NCBI GenBank assembly: GCA_022483045.1 | Contig: JAKVOA010000001.1 | Location: 767,750 to 831,749 of the forward strand | Direction of reading: 5' to 3' | DNA: 64,000 bases | Source of the DNA: Oscillospiraceae bacterium | Lineage (GTDB): Bacteria; Bacillota; Clostridia; Oscillospirales; Acutalibacteraceae | In this document: piece by piece, positions 63,282 to 64,000 of the stretch | Position numbering within the stretch: position 1 is the stretch's first letter | Layout: each line of letters starts with the position of its first letter | Translations under genes and position numbers: made by a program | Notes under the pieces: model-generated | The model's input: only the letters and a program-made list of their open reading frames with translations | Told to the model about the DNA's origin: nothing | Databases searched by the model: none

Positions 63282-64000
63282 ATGAAATTTTCCGAAATGC
63301 CCTATACACGTCCTAATTATTCTGCTTTGTTTCAGCAGATAGATGCAATGACAGCCCAGCTGTCAAGTGCTTCTGCCGAAAAGCAGCTGGAAATTTATCA
63401 TCAGATGGAAAAGCTGGAGTCTACCGTTGTCACGCAGGCGACAATTTGTGAGATTCGCAACAGTATCAATACCCGTGACCAGTTTTATGAAGCTGAGCAG
63501 GCCTACAATGATGAGCATTCCCCCATGCTTGATGAGCACATGCAGGCTTTTAAAAAAGCGCTGCTGCATTCTACACACCGAACAGAACTTAAAAAAGCGC
63601 TCGGCAGTATGCTGTTTCAAAAATTGGAAATGGAGCAAAAATCTTTTTCCCCCGAAATTGTTCCGCTGCTCCAGGAGGAAAACCACCTGGTTAATGCGTA
63701 TCAAAAACTTTATGCAAGCGCAGCTATTTCATTTGACGGCAAAACATGCACACTCTCCCAGTTAGGGCCGTACCTGCAAAATACCGATCGCTCTGTGCGC
63801 CGCAGCGCTGCAGAAGCTTATGGCGACTTTTTTGATGCGCATCGCGAAGAATTTGATACCCTTTATGATAAAATGGTCAAAAACCGTACTGAACAGGCAC
63901 ATAAACTCGGCTTTGCTAATTTTGAGGAGCTCTCTCTGCTGCGTCGAAATAGAATCGGCTACAGCATTGAAGATATCCGCAGCTTTCGCAAAGAAGTTGT
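63282..64000 (+). CDS. M3-family oligoendopeptidase, N-terminal part
   Basis: Cut by the window end; about 240 residues are visible from ATG 63282, which follows AAAGGAG. The sequence is almost fully helical (SEMPYTRPNYSALFQQIDAM, LYDKMVKNRTEQAHKLGF, LRRNRIGYSIEDIRSFRKEV), matching the N-terminal region of PepF/M3 oligoendopeptidases; the zinc HExxH motif would lie beyond the end. It is divergent from pepT, so two peptide-degrading genes share a control region. Confidence 0.8.
   Translation, partial: MKFSEMPYTRPNYSALFQQIDAMTAQLSSASAEKQLEIYHQMEKLESTVVTQATICEIRNSINTRDQFYEAEQAYNDEHSPMLDEHMQAFKKALLHSTHRTELKKALGSMLFQKLEMEQKSFSPEIVPLLQEENHLVNAYQKLYASAAISFDGKTCTLSQLGPYLQNTDRSVRRSAAEAYGDFFDAHREEFDTLYDKMVKNRTEQAHKLGFANFEELSLLRRNRIGYSIEDIRSFRKEV

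Overview
The window comes from a spore-forming, low-to-moderate-GC Firmicute of the class Clostridia, most likely near the Oscillospiraceae/Ruminococcaceae. That placement is inferred from yunB, spoIVB and spo0A, a fused IspH/ribosomal protein S1, MurT/GatD, the clostridial order dxs-tlyA-nadK-argR-recN, strong SD sequences, frequent TTG starts and roughly even base composition. It reads as chromosomal core DNA: no IS element, prophage, CRISPR array, tRNA or rRNA gene was seen.

Layout. 1-7.8 kb: end of an M16 peptidase gene, then lgt, folD, dxs, tlyA, nadK, argR and recN on one strand. 7.8-9.4 kb: tyrosine T-box and tyrS. 9.5-15.4 kb: YfhO-like membrane protein, an acyltransferase-like membrane protein, an RpiR regulator and a BaiN-like flavoprotein. 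15.4-19.4 kb: cmk, two plsC paralogues and ispH-S1. 19.5-26.6 kb: yunB, ligA, yhbY, nadD, yqeK, rsfS and leuS. 26.7-31.7 kb: a cobalamin riboswitch followed by two large secreted or membrane-anchored proteins with transcobalamin-like DUF4430 domains. 31.7-35.5 kb: riboflavin operon ribD-ribE-ribBA-ribH under an FMN riboswitch (minus strand). 35.5-44.7 kb: DUF1294, a GHL10 glycosidase-like protein, mtaB, an ABC-F ATPase, a helical unknown, asparaginase, a TIM-barrel protein, nrdR, DUF4363 and DUF421. 44.8-51.6 kb: three glycosyltransferases, murE and murF. 51.6-54.4 kb: an orphan membrane protein behind a four-fold direct repeat, spoIVB and spo0A. 54.4-64 kb: ilvD, a TetR-type regulator, a patatin-like lipase, VanZ-like and zinc-ribbon proteins, murT-gatD, pepT and the start of an M3 oligoendopeptidase gene.

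How the parts fit. Cell-envelope work recurs: lipoprotein maturation (lgt), isoprenoid supply (dxs, ispH), phospholipids (plsC), peptidoglycan precursors and amidation (murE, murF, murT-gatD), and surface polysaccharide (glycosyltransferases, YfhO). Three RNA switches are legible (Tyr T-box, cobalamin, FMN), each with an intrinsic terminator; murT-gatD has a possible fourth attenuator.

The most unusual observations are (i) the cobalamin-riboswitch-controlled pair of transcobalamin-like surface proteins, a candidate corrinoid-capture system; (ii) a Spo0A at the canonical spoIVB-spo0A locus whose receiver domain has lost every phosphorylation-site residue while the DNA-binding domain is intact; (iii) an in-frame SD plus ATG inside the ispH-S1 fusion that could give free S1; and (iv) an 11-bp-period direct repeat resembling a response-regulator site before an orphan membrane protein.
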